Assembly: GCF_000243735.2 (NCBI RefSeq)
Contig: NZ_AHMP02000003.1
Coordinates: 3,678,001 to 3,742,000, forward strand
Reading direction: 5' to 3'
Length of the DNA stretch: 64,000 nucleotides
Source of the DNA: Leptospira kmetyi serovar Malaysia str. Bejo-Iso9
GTDB lineage: Bacteria > Spirochaetota > Leptospiria > Leptospirales > Leptospiraceae
Shown: positions 21,007 to 30,287 of the stretch, piece after piece
Numbering within the stretch: the stretch's first letter is position 1
How the letters are laid out: the number at the start of each line of letters is the position of its first letter
Notes under the pieces: model-generated
Told to the model about the DNA's origin: nothing
Databases searched by the model: none
Seen by the model: only the letters and a program-made list of their open reading frames with translations
Position numbers and translations under genes: made by a program

Positions 21007-21600
21007 TCAGATCGCTTCTTCCAGTTTCAGAAGTTCCGTTTCCAAGCGGTCGATGAACTTCTTATTCCCGGTGGCTCCGTAGAGTTGCATCGCGCCTTGG
21101 TATAAAAACAAAGCCTTTTCGGAAAATTCAAGAGCTGTTTTGGAATTGAGGGACTTTTTCTTTTTCCAAATCGGACGGGAAAAATACATCGTAAAACTTC
21201 GGTTCCAACGATCGATGGATTCCAAAATTCTTTCTCTGAGCTCGGGTTCGTGACGCGTTTGCACCGCAAAGTTCGCGAGAGGACAACCGAAACGATACGT
21301 CGTTCGGAGCCTCCTTTGGATAAACTTAATCCACGCCTCGACAAAGTCCTGATATTGGTCGTATTTATTCATCATGATTTCGGCTAAGCCGATGATCTGA
21401 TTTTCCTGAAAGGTAAGATAACTAATCCCGAGATCCTTCTTGGAAGGAAAATAACGATATAGACTTTTTTTAAACGCTTCCGCTTCGCTTAGAATTTCGT
21501 TGATCCCCGTGTCCGAATAACCTTTTTCATAAAAAAGTCTTACGGTCGCTTTGAGAATTCTTTCCTTTGCGGGATCTTGCTTGAGAGTCGCCTGTTTCAT
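21007..21600 (-). CDS. TetR-family transcriptional regulator
   Basis: A 197-residue TetR regulator. The helix-turn-helix spans RILKATVRLFYEKGYSDTGINEILSEAEAFKKSLYRYFPSKKDLG (about residues 14-58). The ligand domain contains RFGCPLANFAVQTRHEPELRERI, the same GCP-x-x-x-F motif seen in the TetR at 12321, so the two regulators are paralogous. It is divergent from a hotdog thioesterase gene; two GGTAGACA dyads lie between them. Start at ATG 21600; upstream residues are non-coding-like. Confidence 0.9.
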   Translation of the reverse strand: MKQATLKQDPAKERILKATVRLFYEKGYSDTGINEILSEAEAFKKSLYRYFPSKKDLGISYLTFQENQIIGLAEIMMNKYDQYQDFVEAWIKFIQRRLRTTYRFGCPLANFAVQTRHEPELRERILESIDRWNRSFTMYFSRPIWKKKKSLNSKTALEFSEKALFLYQGAMQLYGATGNKKFIDRLETELLKLEEAI

Positions 21601-21630
21601 GGATTTTCGGACCGTAATAACCGAAGCGTA

Positions 21631-21693
21631 AAAAGGTAGACAAAATTGTCTACCTTTTTGTAGGATTCCAAAAGGTAGACAGACTGTTCTACC
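21631..21693. promoter_or_regulatory. Two GGTAGACA dyad operators
   Basis: Site 1 (21631-21658) has perfect 13-base arms AAAAGGTAGACAA and TTGTCTACCTTTT around AA. Site 2 (21674-21693) is GGTAGACAGACTGTTCTACC, an imperfect copy. Their centres are about 39 bases apart and site 2 ends 13 bases before the thioesterase ATG. Likely bound by the divergent TetR, controlling both genes. Confidence 0.75.
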
Positions 21694-21706
21694 ATAGGAG
21701 AAGATC

Positions 21707-22144
21707 ATGGAAACTCTTGAAAAGAAACAGGAAGTTCAAAAGGAAATTAAGTTATTTTCTCATACGCTCAAAGTGCGCTGGACGGATCAGGACGAGAACG
21801 GTCACGTAAACAACGGCGTTTATCAGAGTTACTTTCACGAAGCGAGAGTGGCCGCTTTCGACGAAACCGGTTTGAGTTTGAGCGAACTCAGACAAAGAAA
21901 CATCGGTCCCGTAATTTTAAAGGCCGAACTCGAGTATAAACTCGAATTAAAATATCCCGATACGGCTCGCATCACCACTCGTTTCGAAGCGCAAAAAGGA
22001 AGTAGGGTTTTAACGATTCAGGATCTTTTTCGCGTGTCGGACGGAGCGCTGGTTTGTTCCGCTAAGTTCCACGGTTTGTTTATGGATCTCAAAAAAATGC
22101 GTCCCTATAAGGTCTCGGACGAGGAGGCGGCGCGATTGGCCTAA
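21707..22144 (+). CDS. Hotdog-fold acyl-CoA thioesterase
   Basis: A 145-residue single hotdog protein of the YbgC/4-hydroxybenzoyl-CoA thioesterase type. LKVRWTDQDENGHVNNGVYQSYFHEARVAAF contains the D-x-x-G-H-V-N-N active-site motif, and VILKAELEYKLELKYPDTARI the adjacent strand. It should release acyl groups from CoA or ACP. GGAGAAGATC precedes the ATG. Divergent from, and presumably repressed by, the TetR at 21007. Confidence 0.9.
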   Translation: METLEKKQEVQKEIKLFSHTLKVRWTDQDENGHVNNGVYQSYFHEARVAAFDETGLSLSELRQRNIGPVILKAELEYKLELKYPDTARITTRFEAQKGSRVLTIQDLFRVSDGALVCSAKFHGLFMDLKKMRPYKVSDEEAARLA

Positions 22145-22329
22145 ACGATCCGATCGATTGTTTGACTCCGGATTTATAGTTTGACTTTGTCGAGAATTTC
22201 CCGAAGTCAAAAAAGTATTGATGCCGAAGAAGATTCTTCCGTATAATTTAAAAAAGAATAGGACGTTAGGCGAAATCTATTGATGGACTTTCGCAAATCG
22301 TCTTTCGTCCGTGTTCGGAGGTATCAATC

Positions 22330-23475
22330 TTGGGCAAAAAGAATTCCGTTTCCGAATTCACGGTTCATATTCCGGACGAGGAGATCGAAGACCTTAAGGA
22401 TCGGTTAAAACGAACACGATGGGTTACGTCGATCGAAACATCAAACTGGGCCGATGGAACCGATTCGGATTATCTTCGCGATCTGATGCGATATTGGGCG
22501 ACCGACTACGATTGGCGTTCCCGTGAGAAACAAATCAACAAACTCGATCACTATATCGCCGAGATCGAAGACACAAAAATTCATTTTATTCATACGAAAG
22601 GAAAAGGAAAAAATCCGATTCCTCTTTTATTGATGCAGGGATGGCCGAGCAGTTTTATCCAGATGTCGGATATCATTCCGCTTCTTACCGAATTTCAAAA
22701 CGATTCCATTCTTACCTTTGACGTTGTGGCCGTTTCTTTACCCGGTTATTTATTTTCGGAGATTCCAACGCGACACGGAATGAGTTTTACGCGGATCGCG
22801 GACTTGGTTCACAAGTTGATGACGGAAGAATTGGGTTATGCGCGATACGCTGCGCGAGGTTCCGATCAAGGGGCTCTTGTGCAACAACAGTTGGGACTCA
22901 AATATCCGAATCAGATTCTCGGTTTACATCGTACCGGAATTACTCCGTTCTTGTTTCCTTTGCCGAACGATCTTTCCGAAGAGGAAGTGGAATATCAACA
23001 AAAGGTCGCTTCTTGGGCTAAATTAGAAACTTCTTATGCAAGTTTGCAAGGACTTCGTCCCGAAACCTTAACGCCCGCGCTTGCGGATTCTCCCGTCGGT
23101 TTAGCAAGTTGGATCATTGAAAAGTTTCAAAGATGGGGAGATTGCAACGGCGATCTCGACAAACATTTCGGAAGAGATAAGTTATTGGACAATCTTTCTT
23201 TGCATTGGTTCGGAGGCGCGGGCGCCGCTTCGATTCGTTTGTATCGGGAAGTGGGTCGCAATCCCGGCCTGAGCGGAAAGGTAAACCTGCCGACCGCGAT
23301 CATTATGCCCTTGCGCGACGGGATCACGGTTCCCGCTCCTCGCAGATGGGCGGAGCGTTTTTACGATGTTAGGCGATGGACCGTTATGGAGCGAGGAGGG
23401 CATTTTTCGGAATGGGAAATTCCTCAAGAAGTCGCCGAAGACGTTCGGGATTTTTTCACTTCGATCAAAGTGTAG
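22330..23475 (+). CDS. Epoxide hydrolase (EHN-type alpha/beta hydrolase)
   Basis: A 381-residue enzyme of the microsomal/juvenile-hormone epoxide hydrolase type. The N-terminal EHN cap (FTVHIPDEEIEDLKDRLKRTRW, residues 10-31) is followed by LLMQGWPSSF, where the usual oxyanion HGWP is QGWP, by ARGSDQGALVQQQ with nucleophile D179, and by VMERGGHFSEWEIP with the catalytic His. It opens epoxides, perhaps of oxidised lipids. Start is TTG at 22330, with GGAGGTATC 8 bases upstream. Confidence 0.88.
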   Translation: MGKKNSVSEFTVHIPDEEIEDLKDRLKRTRWVTSIETSNWADGTDSDYLRDLMRYWATDYDWRSREKQINKLDHYIAEIEDTKIHFIHTKGKGKNPIPLLLMQGWPSSFIQMSDIIPLLTEFQNDSILTFDVVAVSLPGYLFSEIPTRHGMSFTRIADLVHKLMTEELGYARYAARGSDQGALVQQQLGLKYPNQILGLHRTGITPFLFPLPNDLSEEEVEYQQKVASWAKLETSYASLQGLRPETLTPALADSPVGLASWIIEKFQRWGDCNGDLDKHFGRDKLLDNLSLHWFGGAGAASIRLYREVGRNPGLSGKVNLPTAIIMPLRDGITVPAPRRWAERFYDVRRWTVMERGGHFSEWEIPQEVAEDVRDFFTSIKV

Positions 23476-23607
23476 TTTTTGTTAAACGACTGCGTGTCAA
23501 AAATTTTTAACAAAACAAAGGTTTGATTTAAACCTATGGTTCCAATCTATGATCGGTCAAATTATCAACTGAGACAAATTGAACGACCTTGACTTGTATT
23601 CTCTTGT

Positions 23608-24447
23608 ATGCTCAAGGTTTTGATGATTGTATCTTTCTCCGTTGCCGCGTTGATTACGGGCTGTTCTTCCAAAAAGGAAAAAGATGATTCTTCCTTTTTT
23701 CTATTATCCTTGCTGTTTCAGCAGGATCGTGCGGAAAACTATGACCGGGAGGTCGAGATCGTTACCCACGCTGTGCCGCCTACAATTCCGAATAGTTCGT
23801 ATTCTTTCGATTTAAGTTATACCGATCAGGATTTGGAATATTACAAATCTCTTTTGCGTGCACAAATTGCGAAATATCCGAGAGGATATTGGATCAAAGG
23901 AAGAGCGGAAAAAATCTTTCTCGTTAAATACATTCTTTCTCCAAGCGGAGGAGCCAAAGGCCTTTCCAATGCTATGAATCAGAACTCGATCATCTTATCG
24001 GTTGGAGAATCGCTTCCCGGTTGCAATTGCGACGATCAGTTGATCTCCACGATTCATCACGAACTTACGCATAACGTGGATTTTGCGCGATTGGGATACA
24101 ACTATTATACGCAACCGGATTGGTATTTGTTGAATCCATCGGGTTTTCAATACGGAAGTCTTTCTCCGAACGATTATCCTCAGTGGACCGACCTCATTCA
24201 TCCTATTTCCGGGTTTCTGAGTTATTATTCTTCGACCAATGCGCTGGAGGATCGTGCCGTGATTGCTTCGGCTCTATTCGGAGATTCGATGTTGTATGCA
24301 AATTTGCTCAATTGGTGTCCCACGGATTTTTATCTATCACGGAAGGCGCATCAACTCGCATCCGATCTGAATCGGTTTTGGCCGTTTGAAGGTCCCGATA
24401 CGTTTTGGAAAACTAGAGTTTCGGGTATTCTAAACTCTTGTAAGTGA
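23608..24447 (+). CDS. Lipoprotein with a zincin-type HELTH motif
   Basis: A 279-residue protein with a lipoprotein signal (ALITGC, Cys19) and a short FFLLSLLFQQ stretch typical of Leptospira lipoproteins. STIHHELTHNVDFARLGY gives HELTH at residues 151-155; NALEDRA around residue 214 could supply the third zinc ligand Glu, as in gluzincins. The cysteine pair CNCDD precedes the motif. Probably a surface or periplasmic metallopeptidase, though activity and substrate are not known for the family. Confidence 0.78.
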   Translation: MLKVLMIVSFSVAALITGCSSKKEKDDSSFFLLSLLFQQDRAENYDREVEIVTHAVPPTIPNSSYSFDLSYTDQDLEYYKSLLRAQIAKYPRGYWIKGRAEKIFLVKYILSPSGGAKGLSNAMNQNSIILSVGESLPGCNCDDQLISTIHHELTHNVDFARLGYNYYTQPDWYLLNPSGFQYGSLSPNDYPQWTDLIHPISGFLSYYSSTNALEDRAVIASALFGDSMLYANLLNWCPTDFYLSRKAHQLASDLNRFWPFEGPDTFWKTRVSGILNSCK

Positions 24448-24453
24448 TCTAGT

Positions 24454-25329
24454 TTATAACCGTTTTGATTCTTGTATGATCGCGTCCGCGAGTTTCGACA
24501 AACCGGGGCGGATCGTTTTCTTATGACAAAGAAAGAATTTTCTTTCCACGATCAGTTCCGGAATCGGAATCGCCCTGAGTTTCGGAGTGAGACTGTACTC
24601 GGATAAAAAACCGATTCCAAGATCCGCTTCGATACTTTTGATCACGGACTCGACGCTTCTCAGTTCCATTCCGATCTTAGGACGAAATTCTTTTCCGAGA
24701 GAACGGATCCTTTTTTCCACTGCTTTCCGGATGGCGGACGCGGGATGAAAGAACACGAAGGATTCATCCTTGATATCCTTTAGGGTTTGTTTTTTCTTTT
24801 GAAAGATCGGATGTGTTTTCGGCGCGACCGGTAAGATCCGATCCGAAAGAAATTCTCTGGAAATCAGTCCGGGTTCGTTTACGGGTCCGGTAAGAATTCC
24901 CAGATCCACTTCGTTTAACAAAATCGATTCTTTTGTTTCCAACGAATCTCCTTCGCGCACCGAAAGTACGAGATCGGGATGATCCTTTCGGATCTTTTTT
25001 AAGATCGGAGGAAGAATCCACGCGGATACGGTTCCTCCCGCCGATATGGAAAATTCCCCGGAAAGTTCGCGGCCAGGTTCTTTCATTCCGGATCTTAATT
25101 CTTCCCAAAGTTCCTTCATTCGGATCGCGTAACTTAGAAATACTTCGCCTTCGTGCGTCAAACGCACTTGTCTAGGGCCTCTTTCGAAAAGGGAGGTTCC
25201 CAATTCCTTTTCCAAAAGAAAAATCTGACGCGAAAGTGCGGGTTGTGTGAGGCCCAATTTTCCGGCGGCCTTTTGAAACGTTCCCGCGTCCCTGATTTCG
25301 AGAAAGTATCGGATCTGTCTGAATTCCAT
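24454..25329 (-). CDS. LysR-family regulator, divergent from leuCD
   Basis: A 291-residue LysR protein. The winged helix-turn-helix is FLEIRDAGTFQKAAGKLGLTQPALSRQIFLLEKELGTSLFER (about residues 9-50), followed by the two-lobed effector domain (SGEFSISAGGTVSAWILP, DLGILTGPVNEPGL). It is divergent from leuC with 98 bases between starts and a dyad typical of LysR targets in that gap, so it may respond to a branched-chain intermediate; this is inferred from position only. Confidence 0.9.
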   Translation of the reverse strand: MEFRQIRYFLEIRDAGTFQKAAGKLGLTQPALSRQIFLLEKELGTSLFERGPRQVRLTHEGEVFLSYAIRMKELWEELRSGMKEPGRELSGEFSISAGGTVSAWILPPILKKIRKDHPDLVLSVREGDSLETKESILLNEVDLGILTGPVNEPGLISREFLSDRILPVAPKTHPIFQKKKQTLKDIKDESFVFFHPASAIRKAVEKRIRSLGKEFRPKIGMELRSVESVIKSIEADLGIGFLSEYSLTPKLRAIPIPELIVERKFFLCHKKTIRPGLSKLADAIIQESKRL

Positions 25330-25342
25330 CGGATCTAAATCT

Positions 25343-25357
25343 ATAACTTTTAGTTAT
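25343..25357. promoter_or_regulatory. LysR-type dyad between lysR and leuC
   Basis: ATAACT-TTT-AGTTAT is a perfect inverted repeat of the T-N11-A class, 13 bases upstream of the lysR start codon and 70 bases from leuC. TATACT at 25355-25360 could be the -10 of leuC transcription. Confidence 0.65.
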
Positions 25358-25427
25358 ACTGTCAATCAATCCTATTTATTTGCATTATGGGATCGGATCT
25401 GCTATCTTCTTTTTATCGGGAGGAAAT

Positions 25428-26840
25428 ATGACGGGCAGAACATTATACGATAAGATTTGGGAATCCAGAGTCGTCGTGAAGGACGGAGAAGAGGACATTT
25501 TGTATGTGGATAGACATCTTCTTCACGAAGTGACTTCTCCTCAGGCGTTTACGGCTTTGAAGGAAAAGGGAAGATCGGTGCGGAAAACGGAAAGAACGCT
25601 TGCGATCATGGATCATAACGTTTCCACGAGAAATCGGGATTGGAACGGCGCGGGAGAAATTTCCAGAAAGCAGATGGAACTTCTTTCCAAAAACTGCGCG
25701 GACTTCGGCGTCGAGCTGTTGGACATCCATCATCCCGATCAGGGAGTGGTTCACGTCGTCGGACCCGAACTGGGGCTTACGTTACCCGGAACCGTGATCG
25801 CTTGCGGCGATTCTCACACTTCCACGCACGGGGCGTTCGGAGCCTTTGCGTTGGGAATCGGAACCAGCGAGATCGAACACGTTCTTGCGACTCAAACGAT
25901 CCGTTTGAAAAAATCGAAAAACCTTTTGATCAAAATCGAAGGAGAACTTTCTTCGGACGTTTCCGCAAAGGACTTGTCTCTTTACTTGATCGGTAAGATC
26001 GGAACGAACGGCGGTCAAGGTTACGTGATCGAATACGCGGGCGATGTGATCCGCAAAATGTCCATGGAAGGAAGAATGACTCTTTGCAATCTTTGTATCG
26101 AAGCGGGTGCGAGAGCCGGTCTTGTCGCTCCCGATCAGACCACGTTCGATTATCTGAAGGGAAAGGATTATTCTCCGAAAGGCGAAGAGTATAATCAAAA
26201 AGTGGAATATTGGAAAACCTTAAAGTCCGACGAGGACGCGGTTTACGACAAAACGATCGTATTGAACGCGGAAGAAGTTTCTCCTATGGTCACATGGGGA
26301 ACCAATCCGGGACAGGTCGTTCCGGTTTTATCCAAGGTTCCCGATCCGGATTCTTTTTCGGACGCGGAAGCGAGAGCCGCCGCGAGAAGATCCATCGAAT
26401 ACATGGGATTAAAACCGGGAGAAGAACTTCGTTCCGTAAAGATCGACAAGGTTTTTATCGGTTCGTGCACCAACGCTCGTATCGAAGACATCCGAAAGGC
26501 CGCCAAAACCGCGCAAGGAAGGAAGGTTTCGTCTAACGTAACCGCGATCGTCGTGCCCGGTTCGGGAAGAGTCAAACGTCAAGCGGAAGCGGAAGGTTTG
26601 GATCGGATTCTGATCGAAGCCGGCTTTGAGTGGAGATTGCCCGGATGTTCCATGTGTCTCGGAATGAACGACGATTATCTGCTTCCCGGTGAAAGATGCG
26701 CGTCCACTTCCAATCGCAACTTCGAAGGACGTCAAGGAAGAGGAGGTCGTACGCATCTGGTCAGCCCCGAAAGCGCTGTGGTCGCGGCGGTTTTGGGAAG
26801 ATTCGGAACCGCAAAAGAATTGGAGGAACAAAAAGTATGA
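25428..26840 (+). CDS. leuC: 3-isopropylmalate dehydratase large subunit
   Basis: A 470-residue aconitase-family subunit that, with LeuD, isomerises 2- to 3-isopropylmalate in leucine synthesis. [12 protein letters not shown] and [14 protein letters not shown] start the protein; [29 protein letters not shown] and [13 protein letters not shown] provide the substrate residues and the three cysteines of the 4Fe-4S cluster. ATG at 25428 follows GGGAGGAAAT. The stop overlaps the leuD start by 4 bases, giving translational coupling. Confidence 0.97.
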   Translation: MTGRTLYDKIWESRVVVKDGEEDILYVDRHLLHEVTSPQAFTALKEKGRSVRKTERTLAIMDHNVSTRNRDWNGAGEISRKQMELLSKNCADFGVELLDIHHPDQGVVHVVGPELGLTLPGTVIACGDSHTSTHGAFGAFALGIGTSEIEHVLATQTIRLKKSKNLLIKIEGELSSDVSAKDLSLYLIGKIGTNGGQGYVIEYAGDVIRKMSMEGRMTLCNLCIEAGARAGLVAPDQTTFDYLKGKDYSPKGEEYNQKVEYWKTLKSDEDAVYDKTIVLNAEEVSPMVTWGTNPGQVVPVLSKVPDPDSFSDAEARAAARRSIEYMGLKPGEELRSVKIDKVFIGSCTNARIEDIRKAAKTAQGRKVSSNVTAIVVPGSGRVKRQAEAEGLDRILIEAGFEWRLPGCSMCLGMNDDYLLPGERCASTSNRNFEGRQGRGGRTHLVSPESAVVAAVLGRFGTAKELEEQKV

Positions 26841-27427
26841 AAGCATGGACAAGCCACTCGGGAACCGCGGTTCCTTTGTATCGAAAAGACATCGATACGG
26901 ATCAGATTCTTCCGAAACAATTTATGAAAAAAACGGAACGCACCGGTTTCGGAGTTCATCTGTTTCACAACTGGAGATATACGGACGAGGAAGGTAAAAA
27001 GGAAAATCCGGATTTTATTCTCAATCAAACTCGTTATAGAAGCGCGAGCGTTTTGGTCGCGGGGGAGAATTTCGGATGCGGTTCCAGTAGGGAACACGCG
27101 CCCTGGGCTCTGGCGGATTACGGGTTTAAAGCGGTGATCGCTCCTTCGTTTGCGGATATATTCTTCGGAAACTGCGCGAAGAACGGAATCGCCTTGGTCA
27201 AACTTTCCCAAAAAGAAACCGAGGAAATTCTCTCCTTCTTGAACGAAAGGGAGAATGCGGAAGTTTACATAGACTTGGACGCGTTAGTAGTCATTGCAAA
27301 CGGAAAAAAATACGAGTTCGTTTTGGCGGATTCTTTAGTGAATCGGATTCGAAACGGATGGGACGACGTGGATTTGACGATGAAGCAGATTCAAAAGATC
27401 GAAAGTTTCGAAACGGTTCTCGTTTAA
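26837..27427 (+). CDS. leuD: 3-isopropylmalate dehydratase small subunit
   Basis: A 196-residue partner of LeuC. Conserved blocks are [39 protein letters not shown] and [14 protein letters not shown], the swivelling-domain signatures of LeuD. The ATG overlaps the leuC stop (ATGA). It is followed by a long stem-loop rather than a clear terminator. Confidence 0.97.
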   Translation: MKAWTSHSGTAVPLYRKDIDTDQILPKQFMKKTERTGFGVHLFHNWRYTDEEGKKENPDFILNQTRYRSASVLVAGENFGCGSSREHAPWALADYGFKAVIAPSFADIFFGNCAKNGIALVKLSQKETEEILSFLNERENAEVYIDLDALVVIANGKKYEFVLADSLVNRIRNGWDDVDLTMKQIQKIESFETVLV

Positions 27428-27448
27428 AACGCCGGATTAGTTTCAAAA

Positions 27449-27487
27449 ATCCGCATATTCTTTCGGAATCGAAAGAGTATTGCGGAT
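27449..27487 (+). other. Long stem-loop in the leuD 3' region
   Basis: ATCCGCA-TATTCTTTCG (27449-27465) pairs with CGAAAGAGTAT-TGCGGAT (27470-27487), about 17 pairs with one bulge and a GAAT loop. No T-run follows on the plus strand; on the minus strand ATTTTTG follows. It may stabilise the leuCD message or weakly terminate. Confidence 0.5.
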
Positions 27488-27630
27488 CGGATTCGAGCTT
27501 TAGTAAGATTCAGATTTTAAAAAAAGGTTCCATATTTAAAATACCGAACGGTGTCCGTTTCTACTTTTATGCGGAATTATAAATTAAAAACGAGTTGAGT
27601 CTCTCTTTTAGATAAGAAAAATTTGATTTC

Positions 27631-28644
27631 ATGAAAGCCAAAGACTTAGCGAAAACACTGGGTGTAGAACTTAAGGGAAACGGCGAAACGGATGTGATCG
27701 GAGTCGGAGACATCGAAAATCATTCCAACGTTCAATCGAATCGAATTTATTATTTCGAAGCGAAGAAATATTTTAATTCCAATCCGAAAGCGAAGGAAGT
27801 GAAATTGGCGCTCACCATTCCCGCGTTAGCCGACGAGTTTCCTTCCGCGTTGATCGTTCCGGAAAATCAAGCCCGTCTTAAATTTATCGAACTTCTTTCC
27901 TTGTTTGAAAAAAAACCGAAACCGACCGCGTTCGTCTCGAGCAAAGCGAGCATTCATGAAAGCGCAAAAATCGGTAAGAACGTTACGATCATGGACTTTG
28001 TCGTGATCCAAGAGAACGTCGAGATCGGAGATAATTGTCAAATTTATCCGAACGTGGTTCTTGAAAGCGGAGTTAAGATCGGAGAAGGAACCGTATTGAA
28101 ATCGGGAGTGGTCGTCGCTTACGATTGTATTCTCGGGAAACACAATCTCATCCATTCCAACACGGTGATCGGCGCGGACGGATTCGGTTTTTACGATAAA
28201 GGCGGAGTTCGTTATAAGGTTCCACAAATTGGAAACTCCGTGATCGGAGATTACGTGGAAATGGGAGCTTGTTGCACCGTGGATCGAGCTACGATCGAAA
28301 CGACCACGGTTGGAAATTATACGAAGTTCGACGATCACGTTCACATCGCTCACAACTGCAGAGTGGGTAACTATGTTTATATCGCCGGAGGAACCGTTCT
28401 CGCGGGTTCGGTGACTTTGGAAGACGGAGTGATTATGGGCGGTCAAGCGGCCGTTGCGGAAGGAATTACGATGAAGAAAGGATCGATTCTGATGGGAATG
28501 TCCGGTCTTACCGAAGACAGCACGGAAAAGGTCGCGTACTTCGGAATTCCCGCAAAACCAGCGTTAGAAATGCATAGAATTCATTCTTCGATGGCAAAAC
28601 TTCCCGAGCTCGTTCGGGAACATAGAAACCGCGCTAAGAATTGA
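27631..28644 (+). CDS. lpxD: UDP-3-O-(3-hydroxyacyl)glucosamine N-acyltransferase
   Basis: A 337-residue LpxD, the third enzyme of lipid A synthesis. The N-terminal uridine-binding domain (residues 1-95, [17 protein letters not shown]) is followed by left-handed beta-helix hexapeptide repeats ([20 protein letters not shown] and onward) and by [15 protein letters not shown], containing the catalytic His. Leptospira make lipid A with 2,3-diamino sugars, so the acceptor may be the GlcN3N form; that is known biology of the genus, not read here. Confidence 0.93.
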   Translation: MKAKDLAKTLGVELKGNGETDVIGVGDIENHSNVQSNRIYYFEAKKYFNSNPKAKEVKLALTIPALADEFPSALIVPENQARLKFIELLSLFEKKPKPTAFVSSKASIHESAKIGKNVTIMDFVVIQENVEIGDNCQIYPNVVLESGVKIGEGTVLKSGVVVAYDCILGKHNLIHSNTVIGADGFGFYDKGGVRYKVPQIGNSVIGDYVEMGACCTVDRATIETTTVGNYTKFDDHVHIAHNCRVGNYVYIAGGTVLAGSVTLEDGVIMGGQAAVAEGITMKKGSILMGMSGLTEDSTEKVAYFGIPAKPALEMHRIHSSMAKLPELVREHRNRAKN

Positions 28645-28726
28645 TCGACTCGTTTTTTCGATTCTCAAAGTAAGGGTTGAATCTGCTTTCCGATTCCAAA
28701 GATTGGTAAAAGAGGTTCAATCCTTT

Positions 28727-29635
28727 ATGCCATCGAATGCTAGCGCAAAGTTCTACGTTCTTCTCGTAATTGCCATGATCTCTTGGGGTTTTGCCTGGCC
28801 TTCCGCAAAGCTCATCGTAGGAGATCAACATCCGAACGTAATCATCTTCTGGAGATTTTTAGCGACCGCGATTTCTCTTCTTCCCGTCGTTCTCTGGAGA
28901 AAAGAATCTCTGCGTCTTCCGAATAAAAACACCTTGTTTCAAGTCGCGATCGGCGGACTTCTTTATACGATCTACAATCAATTCTTTCTTTTGGGTTTGA
29001 AGAACGGACTCGCGGGCGCCGGAGGAGTTCTCGTGACGACGATGAATCCGATCTTTACCTATGTGCTCGTTCATTCGTTTCAGAAAAAACTTCCGTCCGC
29101 GAGGGAAGGAATCGGTCTTTTGCTCGGGCTTGTGGGCGGTTGTATTCTTCTCAGGCTTTGGGAACTCGATTTGAATTCTCTGTTCTTATCCGGAAATATT
29201 TTCTTTCTTCTTTGCGCGTTCAGCTGGGCGTTCTTGAGCATGAACAGTCACAGCACGGGACAAACGATTTCTCCTCTCGTTTACAGTTTTTACGTTTTTA
29301 CGATCGGAACGATTTTGGATTTTTTTCTTGCCATTCCTTACGGAGTGGAGAATGCGTTAAACAGCGGACCTCATTTTTGGTTCCACATACTTTATCTTTC
29401 CGTAATATCCACGACCTTCGGGACGACGGTTTATTTTTTCGCTTCCACAAAACTGGGTTCTAGGGTCGCGAGTTCGTTTATCTTTTTGGTTCCCGTGACG
29501 GCGCTTTTCGGAAGTTGGATTTTTTTAGACGAGATTCCGAGTTTTACGACCACCGTCGGCGGAACCTTTGCCGTACTGGCGGTTTTTCTTTTAAACCGAA
29601 CTAAGAACGGAGAGGATCAAAAGGAAAAACATTAA
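28727..29635 (+). CDS. DMT-superfamily (EamA) transporter
   Basis: About 302 residues with ten hydrophobic helices and two EamA repeats. The first repeat starts ISWGFAWPSAKLIVG with the characteristic WG, the second around FSWAFLSMNSHSTGQ. Such proteins export amino acids or other metabolites or are nucleotide-sugar exporters; the substrate cannot be told. ATG at 28727 is chosen; AGAGG lies 12 bases upstream and a TTG at 28703 would be an alternative. Confidence 0.85.
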   Translation: MPSNASAKFYVLLVIAMISWGFAWPSAKLIVGDQHPNVIIFWRFLATAISLLPVVLWRKESLRLPNKNTLFQVAIGGLLYTIYNQFFLLGLKNGLAGAGGVLVTTMNPIFTYVLVHSFQKKLPSAREGIGLLLGLVGGCILLRLWELDLNSLFLSGNIFFLLCAFSWAFLSMNSHSTGQTISPLVYSFYVFTIGTILDFFLAIPYGVENALNSGPHFWFHILYLSVISTTFGTTVYFFASTKLGSRVASSFIFLVPVTALFGSWIFLDEIPSFTTTVGGTFAVLAVFLLNRTKNGEDQKEKH

Positions 29636-29737
29636 GGATTTGGAATGTGATTTCGTTTCCGATCGAAACGGATCTTGAAAAGAATCGAAAGAAAGTAAAA
29701 ATCCGTTTTCGATTCGGGATTCGATTTTTTCCTTCGT

Positions 29738-29959
29738 TCAGCCCCAGCGACTTTGATAATAATGAGTTCCGCTCGGGGCGATTTCAAAACCTTCGGGATG
29801 TTCCACGACCAGACTGGATTCTTTTAAGTCTTCCAAATGCGGTCTTAACTGAAACGCGGATTTTGCGGTATTGATCTCCAAGTCTTCCATCGTGGTCATT
29901 CTTCCGGATTGGGAAGCGTGATAGATGTCCTGAAAGATTTGAGTGGAAAGTGAATTCAT
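29738..29959 (-). CDS. Small winged-helix-like hypothetical protein
   Basis: About 73 residues: MNSLSTQIFQDIYHASQSG, then MEDLEINTAKSAFQLRPHLEDLKESSLVVEHPEGFEI. The spacing of helices and the final hydrophobic wing (LVVEHPEGFEIAPSG) resemble a single winged helix, but no family is recognised. ATG at 29959 is preceded by GGAAAGG 3 bases upstream, which favours it over the Met at 29989. Confidence 0.55.
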   Translation of the reverse strand: MNSLSTQIFQDIYHASQSGRMTTMEDLEINTAKSAFQLRPHLEDLKESSLVVEHPEGFEIAPSGTHYYQSRWG

Positions 29960-30287
29960 AGGCCTTTCCCATCTTTGAAACTTTTTCAATTTTATGTCAA
30001 AGAGTTTTTATCCGAGTCTTCCGGAATTCATTTTGTTTTTTCCGCGGGGCAAAGAATCTCCATTCTCCCCAAACCAAAAAAGCAGAAGATATTTTGCCTA
30101 ACGTGAATCGAAGTCAAACGTTCGATTTGCGCCTTCCGCTTTTGGGAAAGAATACGCTTCGATCTCGGGTTTTGCCGAATTGCCCGAGGTGACGCGAAAC
30201 AGGCATTTCCGATCCGATCTTAAAAAATTAGGAACGGGTTTTCGTATTCGTTTTTTTAAATATTCCGTCTCTTCTTGAAGAAAAAGA
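29960..30287. other. Intergenic region without recognised features
   Basis: Divergent upstream region of the small winged-helix-like gene and the following hypothetical gene. I see no RNA, repeat or additional gene; reading frames on the minus strand here have no protein-like character. Confidence 0.5.
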
